From the NCBI GenBank assembly GCA_937910305.1, contig CALEPS010000068.1, positions 1-24,994 of the forward strand: a stretch of 24,994 nt of DNA, in the 5' to 3' direction. A program made the translations under genes and the position numbers. Position 1 is the first letter of the stretch; each line of letters begins with the position of its first letter. Below are positions 13,616 to 21,863 of the stretch, piece after piece. This DNA is from an uncultured Bacteroidales bacterium (GTDB taxonomy: Bacteria > Bacteroidota > Bacteroidia > Bacteroidales > Paludibacteraceae). The notes under the pieces are model-generated. The model was not told where the DNA came from. It ran no database searches and saw only the letters and a list, made by a program, of their open reading frames with translations.

Positions 13616-14293
13616 TTATTCCTCCTTTCCTTCATTTTCACATTTACTCATTTTCTCATTTTCACATTTGAGGAACTCTGCATACTCTGCGAGGTTCACT
13701 TCGAGCATGGTGCTGACGCCGGAAGAGGTGATGGTAGCGCCGGAGATGGCATCTACCTGCTCCTGTCCGTCGGCATGCTTGCCGGCTTTGAGCACAGCCA
13801 CAGACACCACTTCGCCTGCGGCGTTGCGGATGTGCTTGCCCTCAAACTGCTCGCGGAACGGCATTTCCACAATCTTGGCACCCAGACCCGGAGTCTCGGA
13901 CTCATGGTTGAAGTTAACACCATAGATGGTGTTCTTGTCTGCATCGAGTGCGAGGTAACCGCCGATGCCGCCCCAAAGACCCTTACCGCTGAGCGGCAGG
14001 ATATATTTGGTTTCGCCGTTGAGGTTCGCTACATAGACCTCCGTTTTAGCGCCTTCGGCGTCAGCGTAAACGAGTGTGTCGTTTACGAGAGCGAGATAAA
14101 TCTCGGCAGGGTCGCCGGCGGAGTAGTCCACCTTGAGCGCACCGAGGATCTGTTTCTGCTTGTCGAGCAGGATATTCGCCTGCTGCTTCGGAGCGAGTGC
14201 CTGGCTTACCACCGCCAAGAGCACAGCTACGATGATTACCATCACCGCTGAATAGATGAAGGTATAAAGATTACTGTTCGTATTCAGTTTCAT
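13616..14293 (-). CDS. nqrC: Na+-translocating NADH:quinone reductase subunit C
   Basis: This 225-residue protein has one N-terminal membrane helix (about 10-34) and a periplasmic FMN-binding domain. DAISGAT at 181-187 is the ApbE flavinylation motif, and Thr187 should carry the phosphoester-linked FMN. The last ~17 residues are a repeated, highly charged tail (KCENEKMSKCENE) encoded by a local direct repeat at about 13625-13668, probably an added end rather than part of the fold. The start overlaps the nqrB stop as ATGA. Confidence 0.97.
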   Translation of the reverse strand: MKLNTNSNLYTFIYSAVMVIIVAVLLAVVSQALAPKQQANILLDKQKQILGALKVDYSAGDPAEIYLALVNDTLVYADAEGAKTEVYVANLNGETKYILPLSGKGLWGGIGGYLALDADKNTIYGVNFNHESETPGLGAKIVEMPFREQFEGKHIRNAAGEVVSVAVLKAGKHADGQEQVDAISGATITSSGVSTMLEVNLAEYAEFLKCENEKMSKCENEGKEE

Positions 14294-15600
14294 AGCGTGC
14301 CTCCTTTCTTTAGACCGTCCTTCGGACTGCCAGAAGACAGACCGCTTTCGGCTGACAGACCGGATTTGTCTGTAATTAAGTCTGTATTCTGTACTCTGTC
14401 AGCGTTAGCGGTCGGTATTCTCGACGCTCTGCGGCGAATGTTCGCGTTAACCACACACCAGTCGATGAGCGGCGCAAAGGCGTTCATGAGCAGGATAGCG
14501 AGCATCATTCCCTCGGGATAACCCGGGTTGAGGACGCGCACGAGCACTGCTACGAGACCGATGAGGAAGCCGTAGATCCACTTACCGCACTCGGTACGGG
14601 CGGAAGTCACAGGGTCGGTAGCCATGAAGACAGCACCGAAAGCGAAACCGCCGCTGACGAGATGCATGTACCACGGATACTGCGCTGCGAGGTTAGCCTC
14701 GGAGCCGAACATGTTAAAGAGCCAAGCGGTGAGACCGCCGCCTACGAAGACAGACAGCATCGTCTTCCAGCTTGCTACGCCGGTAGCCAGCAGCAGACAT
14801 GCACCGAGCAGGATTGCCCAGCAGCAGGTCTCGCCCACTGAACCCGGGATAAGACCGTTGAAGAGGTCCCAGAACCCCAGTTCTACAGCAGAGCCGGTGC
14901 TCATCTGGGTCAACGGAGTAGCACCCGAGAAACCATCTACGAGCGCGTGACCGCCGTCCCAGCCCCATGTGCCACCGGTACGTACAAACGGTTCGTCACC
15001 CGTCATGTGGCTCGGATAAGCAAAGAAGAGGAACGCACGCGTGATAAGCGCTACGTTGAAGATATTATAACCCGTTCCGCCGAACACCTCTTTGGCGAAG
15101 ATGACCGCGAAAGCCGTTGCAATCGCAACCTGCCACAGCGGCGTGTTGATCGGCACGATGAGCGGAATGATGAATCCCGTGACGAGGAAACCCTCGGCTA
15201 CCTCTTCGTGCTTGATCTGCGCTACGGTGAACTCGATACCCAGACCGACGATGTAACTTACCAGAATATACGGCAGTACAGCCAGGAAGCCGAAGCCGAA
15301 CGCTTTCCACCAGAGAGCGGCGGTCATGCCGGCTGCCAGTTGGCCCGTAGCCAGCAGGTGCTGGTAACCTACGTTGAACATACCGAAGAGCAGCGCGGGA
15401 ACCAAAGCCAGCACGACAATAATCATCGTACGCTTGGAGTCCGAACCGTCATGGATATGCGTGCCAAGACGCTTGGCTGTTGTCTGAGGCGTGAAGAGGA
15501 AGGTATCGAAAGCGTCGTAGAACGAACTGAGCCAGTTCAGCTTGCCGCCTTCCTCGAAGTTCTTGCCGAACTTCTTCCAATTTTTATATAACCACTCCAT
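14290..15600 (-). CDS. nqrB: Na+-translocating NADH:quinone reductase subunit B
   Basis: This 436-residue polytopic protein is the main Na+-channel subunit. It has about ten membrane helices, a cytoplasmic N-terminus, and DGFSGAT with Thr228 as the covalent FMN site. The C-terminal ~30 residues are a low-complexity tail rich in Ser, Gly and Lys (about 14293-14400), encoded by imperfect repeats with CAGACCG words; this resembles the tail addition in NqrC. ATG 15600 shares one base with the nqrA stop (TGATG), giving tight coupling. An in-frame GTG one codon upstream is a less likely start. Confidence 0.97.
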   Translation of the reverse strand: MEWLYKNWKKFGKNFEEGGKLNWLSSFYDAFDTFLFTPQTTAKRLGTHIHDGSDSKRTMIIVVLALVPALLFGMFNVGYQHLLATGQLAAGMTAALWWKAFGFGFLAVLPYILVSYIVGLGIEFTVAQIKHEEVAEGFLVTGFIIPLIVPINTPLWQVAIATAFAVIFAKEVFGGTGYNIFNVALITRAFLFFAYPSHMTGDEPFVRTGGTWGWDGGHALVDGFSGATPLTQMSTGSAVELGFWDLFNGLIPGSVGETCCWAILLGACLLLATGVASWKTMLSVFVGGGLTAWLFNMFGSEANLAAQYPWYMHLVSGGFAFGAVFMATDPVTSARTECGKWIYGFLIGLVAVLVRVLNPGYPEGMMLAILLMNAFAPLIDWCVVNANIRRRASRIPTANADRVQNTDLITDKSGLSAESGLSSGSPKDGLKKGGTL

Positions 15601-16952
15601 CACTCAATCTCCTTTCTTAAATTGTCCAATGCTTCACGAACGATAGCCTGCAACGGCATTTTGGAGGTGCAGACATACTCGCAGAGCGCAAAATCTTCGG
15701 GAGCCACCTCATAGGCGCCGAGGGCTTCCATCTTGTCGATGTTGCCGGCAATCATGGCTTTGATGAGGTACTCGGGGTAGATGTCCATCGGGAAGACCTT
15801 GTCGTACTCGCCGGAGACGATGATCGCACGGCGACCGCCTTTGAGACGTGCATCCCACTGGTAGTGCTTCTTGCCGAAGAGCCAGCGTGTGAAACGGTTG
15901 TCCAGCATGGCAGCGGGGTCGGTCTTGCCGAAATGGAACGACGAGAAGCGCGGCAGCATCCAGCCCATGAACTCATGGTTCTCGGAGCCTTCGTCCAGCA
16001 CCGTGAACTGGTTGTCATAGACAGAGATGATGTCGTCAAGGCTGATTTGACGTCCGGAGAGCACGTTGCCTGCTACATAACGGCAGGGGCACTCGGTGTG
16101 TACGTTGCTCGTGAGGATAGCCGAAACCGGCATTCCCGGCAGGACATTGTAGTACTGCTTGCCGTACGCCAACGGACCCGTCAGCGCCACTTTCTTCTGG
16201 TAATCGACGATACCTTTCTGGAAGAGGCGGCCGATGATGGCGAGGTCCTGGATGTTGACGGTGAAGACCGTCTCACCCTTTGCCAGCGGCGCGAGGTTGT
16301 TGAGCTGTACGCCTACGTTTCCCGCAGGGTGCGGACCGAAGACCTCATAGAGGGTGCAGTCCTTCAACTCACGGAATTCGGTCGCTTTCGCGCCACCCTT
16401 GATACCGACGAACACCGGAGCCAGTTGGCTCAGGGCGGTTACGGCAGCCTGCAGGGTAGGCAGCTGACCTTTGAGTACCCACTCATAGTTCGGAGCCACG
16501 GGAGCCGTGTCGAACGTAGAGATGAAGATAGCACGAGGAGTCTTGTTCGGCAGCGCAATGCAGTCGTACGGACGCTGCTTGATGAGCGCCCAGAGACCGG
16601 ACTTGAGAAGGAGTTCCTTCACATCGCCTGCGGTGTCGAACTTCTCGTACTGAACGGTAGCGTCTGCCTCGATGTCAATCGACATCACCTTGCGTCGCTC
16701 GCCGCGGACGATTGCCACGACTTTACCCGACACAGGCGAAGTAAACTGCATCTGCTCAAACGCCTTGTCGTGAAAGAGCGGCGAACCGGCTTTCACGAGA
16801 TCGCCTTCATGCACGTCCAGCTTGGGCGTGACACCGGCGAAATGGTCGGGCACAATATGAAAGACCTCCGGACGGCGCACGCTACCCAGCGTTTCTGCCG
16901 CAGGTCCCTCAAAAGGAATGTCCAAACCACGTTTCAGTTTGATTTGTTGCAT
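15600..16952 (-). CDS. nqrA: Na+-translocating NADH:quinone reductase subunit A
   Basis: This 450-residue cytoplasmic subunit is the first gene of the operon. It starts with KLKRGLDIPFEG and then HIVPDHF, typical of NqrA, and has the barrel-sandwich segment EGDLVKAGSPLFHDK and a C-terminal PMDIYPEYLIKA region. It docks on NqrB and contributes to the quinone site. The start at 16952 is preceded by a ~110-nt leader that begins with a hairpin. Confidence 0.97.
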   Translation of the reverse strand: MQQIKLKRGLDIPFEGPAAETLGSVRRPEVFHIVPDHFAGVTPKLDVHEGDLVKAGSPLFHDKAFEQMQFTSPVSGKVVAIVRGERRKVMSIDIEADATVQYEKFDTAGDVKELLLKSGLWALIKQRPYDCIALPNKTPRAIFISTFDTAPVAPNYEWVLKGQLPTLQAAVTALSQLAPVFVGIKGGAKATEFRELKDCTLYEVFGPHPAGNVGVQLNNLAPLAKGETVFTVNIQDLAIIGRLFQKGIVDYQKKVALTGPLAYGKQYYNVLPGMPVSAILTSNVHTECPCRYVAGNVLSGRQISLDDIISVYDNQFTVLDEGSENHEFMGWMLPRFSSFHFGKTDPAAMLDNRFTRWLFGKKHYQWDARLKGGRRAIIVSGEYDKVFPMDIYPEYLIKAMIAGNIDKMEALGAYEVAPEDFALCEYVCTSKMPLQAIVREALDNLRKEIE

Positions 16953-16984
16953 AAATGTTAGTTAATTATTGTTTGATTTGTTTT

Positions 16985-17062
16985 GTTCTTTCGATATTTC
17001 GATAATTCGATATTCCGACAAATTGGTATTTCGATATCTCGATACCCGCTTTTCAAAGCGGG
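16985..17062 (-). promoter_or_regulatory. nqr leader: 5'-end hairpin and CGATA repeats
   Basis: CCCGCTTT / AAAGCGGG (17045-17062) forms an 8-bp perfect stem that would lie at the very 5' end of the nqr mRNA, a position where stems often protect transcripts. Downstream (16985-17045) the leader is built of imperfect repeats of TTCGATA/TTCGATAT, followed by an AT-rich stretch to the nqrA start. Confidence 0.55.
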
Positions 17063-17064
17063 CA

Positions 17065-17095
17065 CAAAGTTACTATTTTTTTTCGGTTTGCGCAA
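17065..17095 (-). promoter_or_regulatory. Promoter of nqrABCDEF
   Basis: On the minus strand, TTG (17093-17095), 20 bp, then TAACTTTG (17065-17072) is a full Bacteroidota promoter match. It is divergent from the hypB promoter about 50 bp away. Confidence 0.8.
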
Positions 17096-17142
17096 GCGCG
17101 CGCGTCTTTTTTTATAAAAAAATGTGAATTTGTTCAATTTAG

Positions 17143-17174
17143 TTTGCATATATGCTAAAAATGTAGTATCTTTG
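17143..17174 (+). promoter_or_regulatory. Promoter of the hypB series
   Basis: TTTG (17143-17146), 20 bp, then TATCTTTG (17167-17174). It is the only clear promoter between 17100 and the terminator at 23794 on this strand, so it may serve all seven downstream genes. Confidence 0.8.
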
Positions 17175-17190
17175 CACCCGATTTGGATGA

Positions 17191-17919
17191 ATGTCTAAAA
17201 ATACCATGGAAAAAGTAAAAATTATCGAGATTAAAAAGAGTGTCTTCGAAGATAACGACCGCGCAGCCGATGCCTTGCGCGGCGAGTTGAAGAAAAAAGG
17301 TGTGTTTCTGCTGAATCTGATGTCCTCGCCCGGAAGCGGCAAGACAACCACTCTCATCCAAACCATCAACCTACTTAAGGACAAGATCCGCATTGCCGTC
17401 ATGGAGGCGGATATCGATAGCGATGTTGATGCCATCAAAATCAAGGAAGCTACCGGCGTAGAGTCCATCCAGTTGCATACCGGCGGTATGTGCCACCTTG
17501 ATGCGGAGATGACGGAACAAGGCTTGAATGCCCTGTTAGTCGAAAGTAAAAAGACCGCTTCGCTCAAAGTAGAAAGCCAGCCCGATCTGGTCATACTGGA
17601 GAATGTGGGGAACTTGGTGTGCCCTGCGGAGTTTGATACGGGAGCGGTGAAGAATGCGATGATCTTGTCAGTACCGGAAGGGCACGACAAACCGCTCAAA
17701 TACCCGCTGATGTTCAGTATCTGCGATGTAGTGGTAATCAACAAGATGGACGTGCTGCCGTATTTCGATTTTGACCTGGAGAAATGCAAGGAGTATATCC
17801 ATATGCGGAACCCGAAAGCGACCGTCATTCCTATCTGCGCCAAGACAGGCGAAGGAGTAGATATTTTTGCCAATTGGCTCTTGACCGAAGTCAAGAATTG
17901 GCAAAAAGTTGAAAGTTGA
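17191..17919 (+). CDS. hypB: Hydrogenase nickel incorporation GTPase HypB
   Basis: This 242-residue SIMIBI GTPase supplies nickel with HypA. It has the P-loop SSPGSGKTT (about 45-53), ADIDSD, the metal-site cysteine and histidine in GGMCHLDAEM, ENVGNLVCPAEFD and NKMD. The N-terminal CxxCGC nickel motif of E. coli HypB is absent, as in many homologues. Residues ~116-128 (VESKKTASLKVES) form an extra loop between the HLDAEM helix and the LVILENVGN strand. The first part is encoded by a 34-bp repeat also found in the large oxidoreductase gene. The last four residues (KVES) and the stop come from the GTTGAAA repeat that follows. Met6 (17206) is a possible alternative start. Confidence 0.93.
   Translation: MSKNTMEKVKIIEIKKSVFEDNDRAADALRGELKKKGVFLLNLMSSPGSGKTTTLIQTINLLKDKIRIAVMEADIDSDVDAIKIKEATGVESIQLHTGGMCHLDAEMTEQGLNALLVESKKTASLKVESQPDLVILENVGNLVCPAEFDTGAVKNAMILSVPEGHDKPLKYPLMFSICDVVVINKMDVLPYFDFDLEKCKEYIHMRNPKATVIPICAKTGEGVDIFANWLLTEVKNWQKVES
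17536..17569 (+). repeat. 34-bp coding repeat inside hypB
   Basis: It matches 20359-20392 inside the oxidoreductase gene at 32 of 34 bases. Both are read in the same frame and give LVES(K/Q)KTA(S/L)LK. The segment lies where HypB proteins normally have only a short link. Confidence 0.8.
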
Positions 17920-18022
17920 AAGTTGAAAGTTGAAAGAAGTTTTTAAGTTGAAAGTTGAAAGTTGAAAGAAGTTTTTAAGTTGAAAGTTGAAAGTTTAAAG
18001 TTTAATGTTGAAAGTTGAAAGA
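17903..18022 (+). repeat. GTTGAAA heptamer array
   Basis: Runs of GTTGAAA are arranged in a higher-order unit of about 31 bp, with AAGAAGTTTTTAA between runs. The array begins inside the last codons of hypB, supplies its stop codon, and ends just before the four-helix-bundle gene at 18025. Reverse-complement words of the same family occur in the coding sequence near 22361-22390. Confidence 0.9.
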
Positions 18023-18024
18023 AT

Positions 18025-18414
18025 ATGGAATTTTTTGGATATAGAAAACTCATTGCATACGTCAAAGCATGCGAAGTAAGACGGAAAGTGTATCGGCTAA
18101 TAAAAAATTTCCCAAAAGAAGAACAATTCGCTTTGTGTGACCAACTTCGTAGAGCTGCTGTTTCTATCACTTCAAACATAGCAGAGGGAATGACACGCTA
18201 CTCCAATAAGGATAAAACACATTTTCTGGAGATTTCATTCGGTTCTCTGATGGAAGTAATGAGCCAGTTAGAAGTAGCCTATGACGAAAAATATATTAAC
18301 GAAGATGACTTTAATAATATGGAGACATTGATAGCGGAAACAGCCCGTGTTTTATCCGGTCTGCAAAATAGTTTTAATTCATCTACTGACAATAAACTTT
18401 CAACTATCAACTAG
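18025..18414 (+). CDS. Four-helix bundle protein (S23 / rRNA-IVS family), copy 1
   Basis: This 129-residue protein has the family signature QLRRAAVSITSNIAEG (about 40-55) followed by HFLEISFGSLMEV. The family forms helical pentamers and includes proteins encoded in 23S rRNA intervening sequences and the Avd accessory proteins of diversity-generating retroelements; the role of stand-alone copies is unknown. Its last residues (DNKLSTIN) are encoded by CTTTCAAC-type repeats, so the repeat array touches the gene at both ends. It interrupts the hypB-oxidoreductase-hypA series and is clearly diverged from copy 2, which suggests separate acquisition. Confidence 0.88.
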   Translation: MEFFGYRKLIAYVKACEVRRKVYRLIKNFPKEEQFALCDQLRRAAVSITSNIAEGMTRYSNKDKTHFLEISFGSLMEVMSQLEVAYDEKYINEDDFNNMETLIAETARVLSGLQNSFNSSTDNKLSTIN

Positions 18415-18462
18415 ACGGCTTCTTTTAACTATAAACTATAAACTATAAACTAAAATAGTACC

Positions 18463-21321
18463 ATGCCTGAAATGTCGAAGAAATTTGTCCCGAAGCACAA
18501 AGGGGACAAGAATCCGAATCCAAAGTTGCTGAAGTTTGTCCGTCACGTCACGGACCGTATTCCCGGTAAGATCAAGATGACCACCGATGCCCCCGAGTAT
18601 TGGGGTTTGGCGTGTATCTTCGAGGATGAGATGGACGCTGTGACAAGAGAGGCGTCGCTGGATCTGCTGCTGGACATGCTGCCCGGTAATTTCTTTAAGG
18701 TACGCGAGCACCACACGTACGCGCAACTGCACGAGATGAACGCCAAGAAGCACTACACGCCGGACGACAAGTCGTTTGACGAGTTGCTGGACAAGTTGGC
18801 GTATTTCGGCATGTTGGAATACGACTACGGCGACCATTACACCAACGGTCAGGGTCCGGACGAAGGCACGACATTCAACCGCGAAGACAGAATATACTGG
18901 GTGCCGATGTTCGTTCCCGGTAGTGCCGAATATACCAACATGAACACCGAACTGATGGATCGCCATCCGGAGTTGGCGATGTTCTTCGAGCGCATGACCT
19001 TCCTGCCGCTGGAGAAGATCACGCCGATGGTGCCGATGGGCGGCAGCGGTATAGGAATGCACGTCATTCCGGTAGAGAAAGCTATCTCGATGGAGAACCA
19101 GAGTGTGGATATCGAACATATCAGCTACTGGCTCAAGAAATACGAAGGACATATAGGTGTGGGCATCTGCTCGTGCCGTTACGGTCGAAAGAAACTGGAC
19201 GAAGGCTGCGCGGACGACTACCGCGACTGGTGCATCGGTGTAGGCGACATGGCGGATTACCTGCGTGAGACAGGCCGCGGACATGATATAACCTATGACG
19301 AAGCGATGGCTATCCTCAAGAAAGCAGAGGATCACGGTTTTGTACACCAGGTAACCAATATCGACGGCGAGGGTAAGATCTTTGCGATATGCAACTGTAA
19401 TGTCAAGATATGCAATGCGTTGCGTACCTCGCAGTTGTTCAATACACCTAATATGTCGCGTAGCGCGTATGTAGCGAAAGTCGATCCCAAAAACTGCGTT
19501 GCTTGCGGACGGTGCGTAGAGTACTGTCCGGCGGGTGCGGTCAAACTCGGGCAGAAACTATGCACCAAGCACGGTCCGCAGAGTTATCCGAAACAAGAGT
19601 TGCCGGATGCAACCCCATGGGGTCCGGAGAAATGGAACGAGAACTACCGCGACGACAACCGCGTCAACTGCTATCCAACAGGAACGGCACCTTGCAAGAC
19701 CGCTTGTCCGGCACATATCGCCGTGCAGGGCTACCTCAAGAAAGCCGCGGAAGGCAAATACACGGAGGCATTGGAACTCATCAAACGCGAGAACCCGTTC
19801 CCGGCAGTATGCGGACGTATCTGTAACCGCCGCTGCGAGGACGCTTGCACAAGAGGTACGATTGACCGCGCCGTAGCTATCGATGCCGTGAAGAAATTCA
19901 TTGCCGAGAAAGACCTGCATGCCGAGACACGCTTTGTGCCGGAGGTCAATATATGCTCCAATGTCCAAGAGCGTTGGGAGGAGAAAATCGCCATCATCGG
20001 CGGCGGTCCTGCGGGACTGAGTTGCGCATACTACCTCGCTACGATGGGATATAAACCGACTGTGTTCGAGAAGAACGAAGAACCGGGCGGAATGCTCCGA
20101 TACGGTATCCCGTCTTACAAACTTGACAAGGAAGTGATCAAGGCAGAGATAGACATCATGCGCGAGATAGGCGTAGAGATAAAATGCGGTATCGAAGTTG
20201 GCAAAGATATCACCATAGACGATCTTCGCAAGCAAGGTTACAAAGGTTTTTATGTAGCAATCGGCTGCCAGGGCGGTCGTCTGCCGGGTATTCCGGGAGA
20301 AGATTTAGAGGGCTGCACTACCGCCATCGACTTCCTGCACAACGCTAACTGCGGACAATTAGTCGAAAGTCAAAAGACCGCTTTGCTCAAAGACAAAAGA
20401 GTGGTGGTTGTAGGCGGCGGAAACGTAGCTATCGACGCAGCCCGTGTAGCCAAACGCAGCGGTGCATCGGAAGTGACGATGCTCTCGCTGGAGACCGAAG
20501 ACATCATGCCGGCCTCGCTTGAGGAGCGCATGGAAGCGCGCGAAGACGGCGTAGTTATCAATCCGGGATGGGGACCAAAGGAAATTAAAAATTCAAAATT
20601 AAAAATTCAAAATGTCGGTAGTATCACCTTCAAGCGCTGTACTTCTGTCTTCAATGCAGAGCATAAGTTCGCACCGACGTTCGACGAAAATGAAACAATC
20701 ACGTTAGAGGCAGATCTTGTGATCTTTGCTATCGGTCAGACGGTGGTTTTGAAAGACCTACTGAAAGACACCAAAGTGGAGTTTGTCCGTGGTGTTTATC
20801 CTGTTGCAGACAAACTGACCTACCAGACAGCCGAGCCCGACATCTTCGTCGGCGGTGATGTGTTCACCGGTCCTAAGTTTGCCATCGATGCCATCGCAGC
20901 CGGAAAGGAAGCAGCGGAGAGTCTGCATCGCTACGTACAGCACGGACATATGACTATCGGTCGTAACAGACGTGATTTCATCGAACTGAACAAAGCCGAC
21001 ATCCTTGTGGAGCAGTATGACAACGGTTCGCGTCAGGAACCGGGTGTTATTCCGACTAAAAGTAATTTTGAGGAATACCACGGTACGCTGACCGAGGAAC
21101 AGGTAAAGAAAGAAACCGCCCGTTGCCTCAGTTGCGGTGCGTCGGTAGTGGATGAGAACCGGTGTATCGGTTGCGGTATATGTACCACAAAATGTGCTTT
21201 CGACGCTATCCATCTGCACCGTGAACATCCGGAAGCAAGTATCATGCGTACCTCGGAGAACAAGTTCGACGGCATCCTGCCGTACATGATCAAGAGAGCA
21301 GGGAAGATTATTTTTAAGTAA
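18463..21321 (+). CDS. Large Fe-S/FAD/NAD(P) oxidoreductase, glutamate-synthase small-subunit type
   Basis: This is a 952-residue multidomain protein. Residues 1-340 hold an unusual N-terminal region with cysteines in GICSCRYG and ICNCNVKIC. A ferredoxin-type site CVACGRCVEYCP begins at Cys345. The GltD-like part has CKTACPAHI and CGRICNRRCEDAC (Fe-S), FAD-binding GGGPAGLS at 513-520, and NAD(P)-binding VVVVGGGNVAIDAA around 651. C-terminal motifs are CLSCGA (Cys888) and a second ferredoxin site CIGCGICTTKCA (from Cys901). It should move electrons between NAD(P)H and a ferredoxin-like partner; the substrate is unknown. Two repeat-encoded inserts lie within it: LVESQKTALLK and KEIKNSKLKIQN. 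Its place between hypB and hypA suggests a link to nickel-enzyme or hydrogen metabolism, which is inference. Confidence 0.85.
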   Translation: MPEMSKKFVPKHKGDKNPNPKLLKFVRHVTDRIPGKIKMTTDAPEYWGLACIFEDEMDAVTREASLDLLLDMLPGNFFKVREHHTYAQLHEMNAKKHYTPDDKSFDELLDKLAYFGMLEYDYGDHYTNGQGPDEGTTFNREDRIYWVPMFVPGSAEYTNMNTELMDRHPELAMFFERMTFLPLEKITPMVPMGGSGIGMHVIPVEKAISMENQSVDIEHISYWLKKYEGHIGVGICSCRYGRKKLDEGCADDYRDWCIGVGDMADYLRETGRGHDITYDEAMAILKKAEDHGFVHQVTNIDGEGKIFAICNCNVKICNALRTSQLFNTPNMSRSAYVAKVDPKNCVACGRCVEYCPAGAVKLGQKLCTKHGPQSYPKQELPDATPWGPEKWNENYRDDNRVNCYPTGTAPCKTACPAHIAVQGYLKKAAEGKYTEALELIKRENPFPAVCGRICNRRCEDACTRGTIDRAVAIDAVKKFIAEKDLHAETRFVPEVNICSNVQERWEEKIAIIGGGPAGLSCAYYLATMGYKPTVFEKNEEPGGMLRYGIPSYKLDKEVIKAEIDIMREIGVEIKCGIEVGKDITIDDLRKQGYKGFYVAIGCQGGRLPGIPGEDLEGCTTAIDFLHNANCGQLVESQKTALLKDKRVVVVGGGNVAIDAARVAKRSGASEVTMLSLETEDIMPASLEERMEAREDGVVINPGWGPKEIKNSKLKIQNVGSITFKRCTSVFNAEHKFAPTFDENETITLEADLVIFAIGQTVVLKDLLKDTKVEFVRGVYPVADKLTYQTAEPDIFVGGDVFTGPKFAIDAIAAGKEAAESLHRYVQHGHMTIGRNRRDFIELNKADILVEQYDNGSRQEPGVIPTKSNFEEYHGTLTEEQVKKETARCLSCGASVVDENRCIGCGICTTKCAFDAIHLHREHPEASIMRTSENKFDGILPYMIKRAGKIIFK
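20359..20392 (+). repeat. 34-bp coding repeat inside the oxidoreductase gene
   Basis: Second copy of the 34-bp sequence found in hypB at 17536-17569 (two mismatches), in the same reading frame. It lies in the linker just before the NAD(P)-binding strand VVVVGGG. Confidence 0.8.
20581..20613 (+). repeat. 33-bp AT-rich coding repeat inside the oxidoreductase gene
   Basis: Identical over 33 bp to 22560-22592. Built from AATTAAAAATTCA words. Both copies read KEIKNSKLKIQN. Here it sits between two beta strands of the NAD(P) domain, where a loop insertion could be tolerated. Confidence 0.85.
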
Positions 21322-21384
21322 ATGTTGATAACTTTGTGTTGATAACTTTGTGTTGATAATTTCATGTTTGTAAGCCTTCGGCTG

Positions 21385-21415
21385 TTAACACGCAGTAACA
21401 AACACGCAGTAAAAA
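21385..21415 (+). repeat. AACACGCAGTAA repeats before four-helix-bundle copy 2
   Basis: Two tandem AACACGCAGTAA units directly precede the gene at 21416. The same units follow the gene at 21799-21863, so the gene is flanked by direct repeats. Further upstream, 21321-21350 carries repeats of TGTTGATAACTT. Confidence 0.8.
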
Positions 21416-21802
21416 ATGAAAGTTTATAAATTTGAGGATTTAGTAGTGTGGCAGTTGGCAAGAACCCTTGTGAAAGATATATACTCATCATTTAAGACTT
21501 GTAGAGATTTTGGGTTTAATGACCAGATCCAAAGAGCTGCAATTTCAATTATGAACAATATTGCAGAGGGTTTTGAAAGAAGTAATAATTCAAAGGATAA
21601 TAAGCAATTTTTAAACTTTTTGAATATCGCTGCTGGTTCATGTGGCGAAGTAAGAAGTATGTTTTATGCAGCGGAAGACTTAGGATATATAGATGAGGAA
21701 AAAGCTAAACTATACCGAAAACGCTGCATAGATCTCTCCCTGAAGCTAAACTCGTTTATGGAGACACTTCGGCAACACGACGCCTCAACATGTAGTAACT
21801 AA
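21416..21802 (+). CDS. Four-helix bundle protein (S23 / rRNA-IVS family), copy 2
   Basis: This 128-residue protein carries the family pattern FEDLVVWQLAR, DQIQRAAISIMNNIAEGFER and FLNFLNIAAGSCGEV. It resembles the copy at 18025 in these motifs but differs elsewhere, so the two are not a recent duplication. AACACGCAGTAA repeats abut it on both sides. Base composition is AT-rich compared with the flanking oxidoreductase and hypA. Function is unknown; no reverse transcriptase is near, so a role as a retroelement Avd protein is not supported. Confidence 0.88.
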   Translation: MKVYKFEDLVVWQLARTLVKDIYSSFKTCRDFGFNDQIQRAAISIMNNIAEGFERSNNSKDNKQFLNFLNIAAGSCGEVRSMFYAAEDLGYIDEEKAKLYRKRCIDLSLKLNSFMETLRQHDASTCSN

Positions 21803-21863
21803 CACGCAGTAACAAACACGGCGAAGCCGTTACTAACACGCAGTAACCAACACGCAGTAACTA
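21799..21863 (+). repeat. AACACGCAGTAA repeats after four-helix-bundle copy 2
   Basis: Three AACACGCAGTAAC units with a small hairpin (ACGGC-GAA-GCCGT) between the first and second. The array ends exactly at the hypA start codon. Confidence 0.8.

Noticed and set aside
18436..19347. 303-codon minus-strand frame opposite the oxidoreductase gene
   Set aside because: Shadow of the sense gene; rich in His/Arg/Val as expected from complemented codons.
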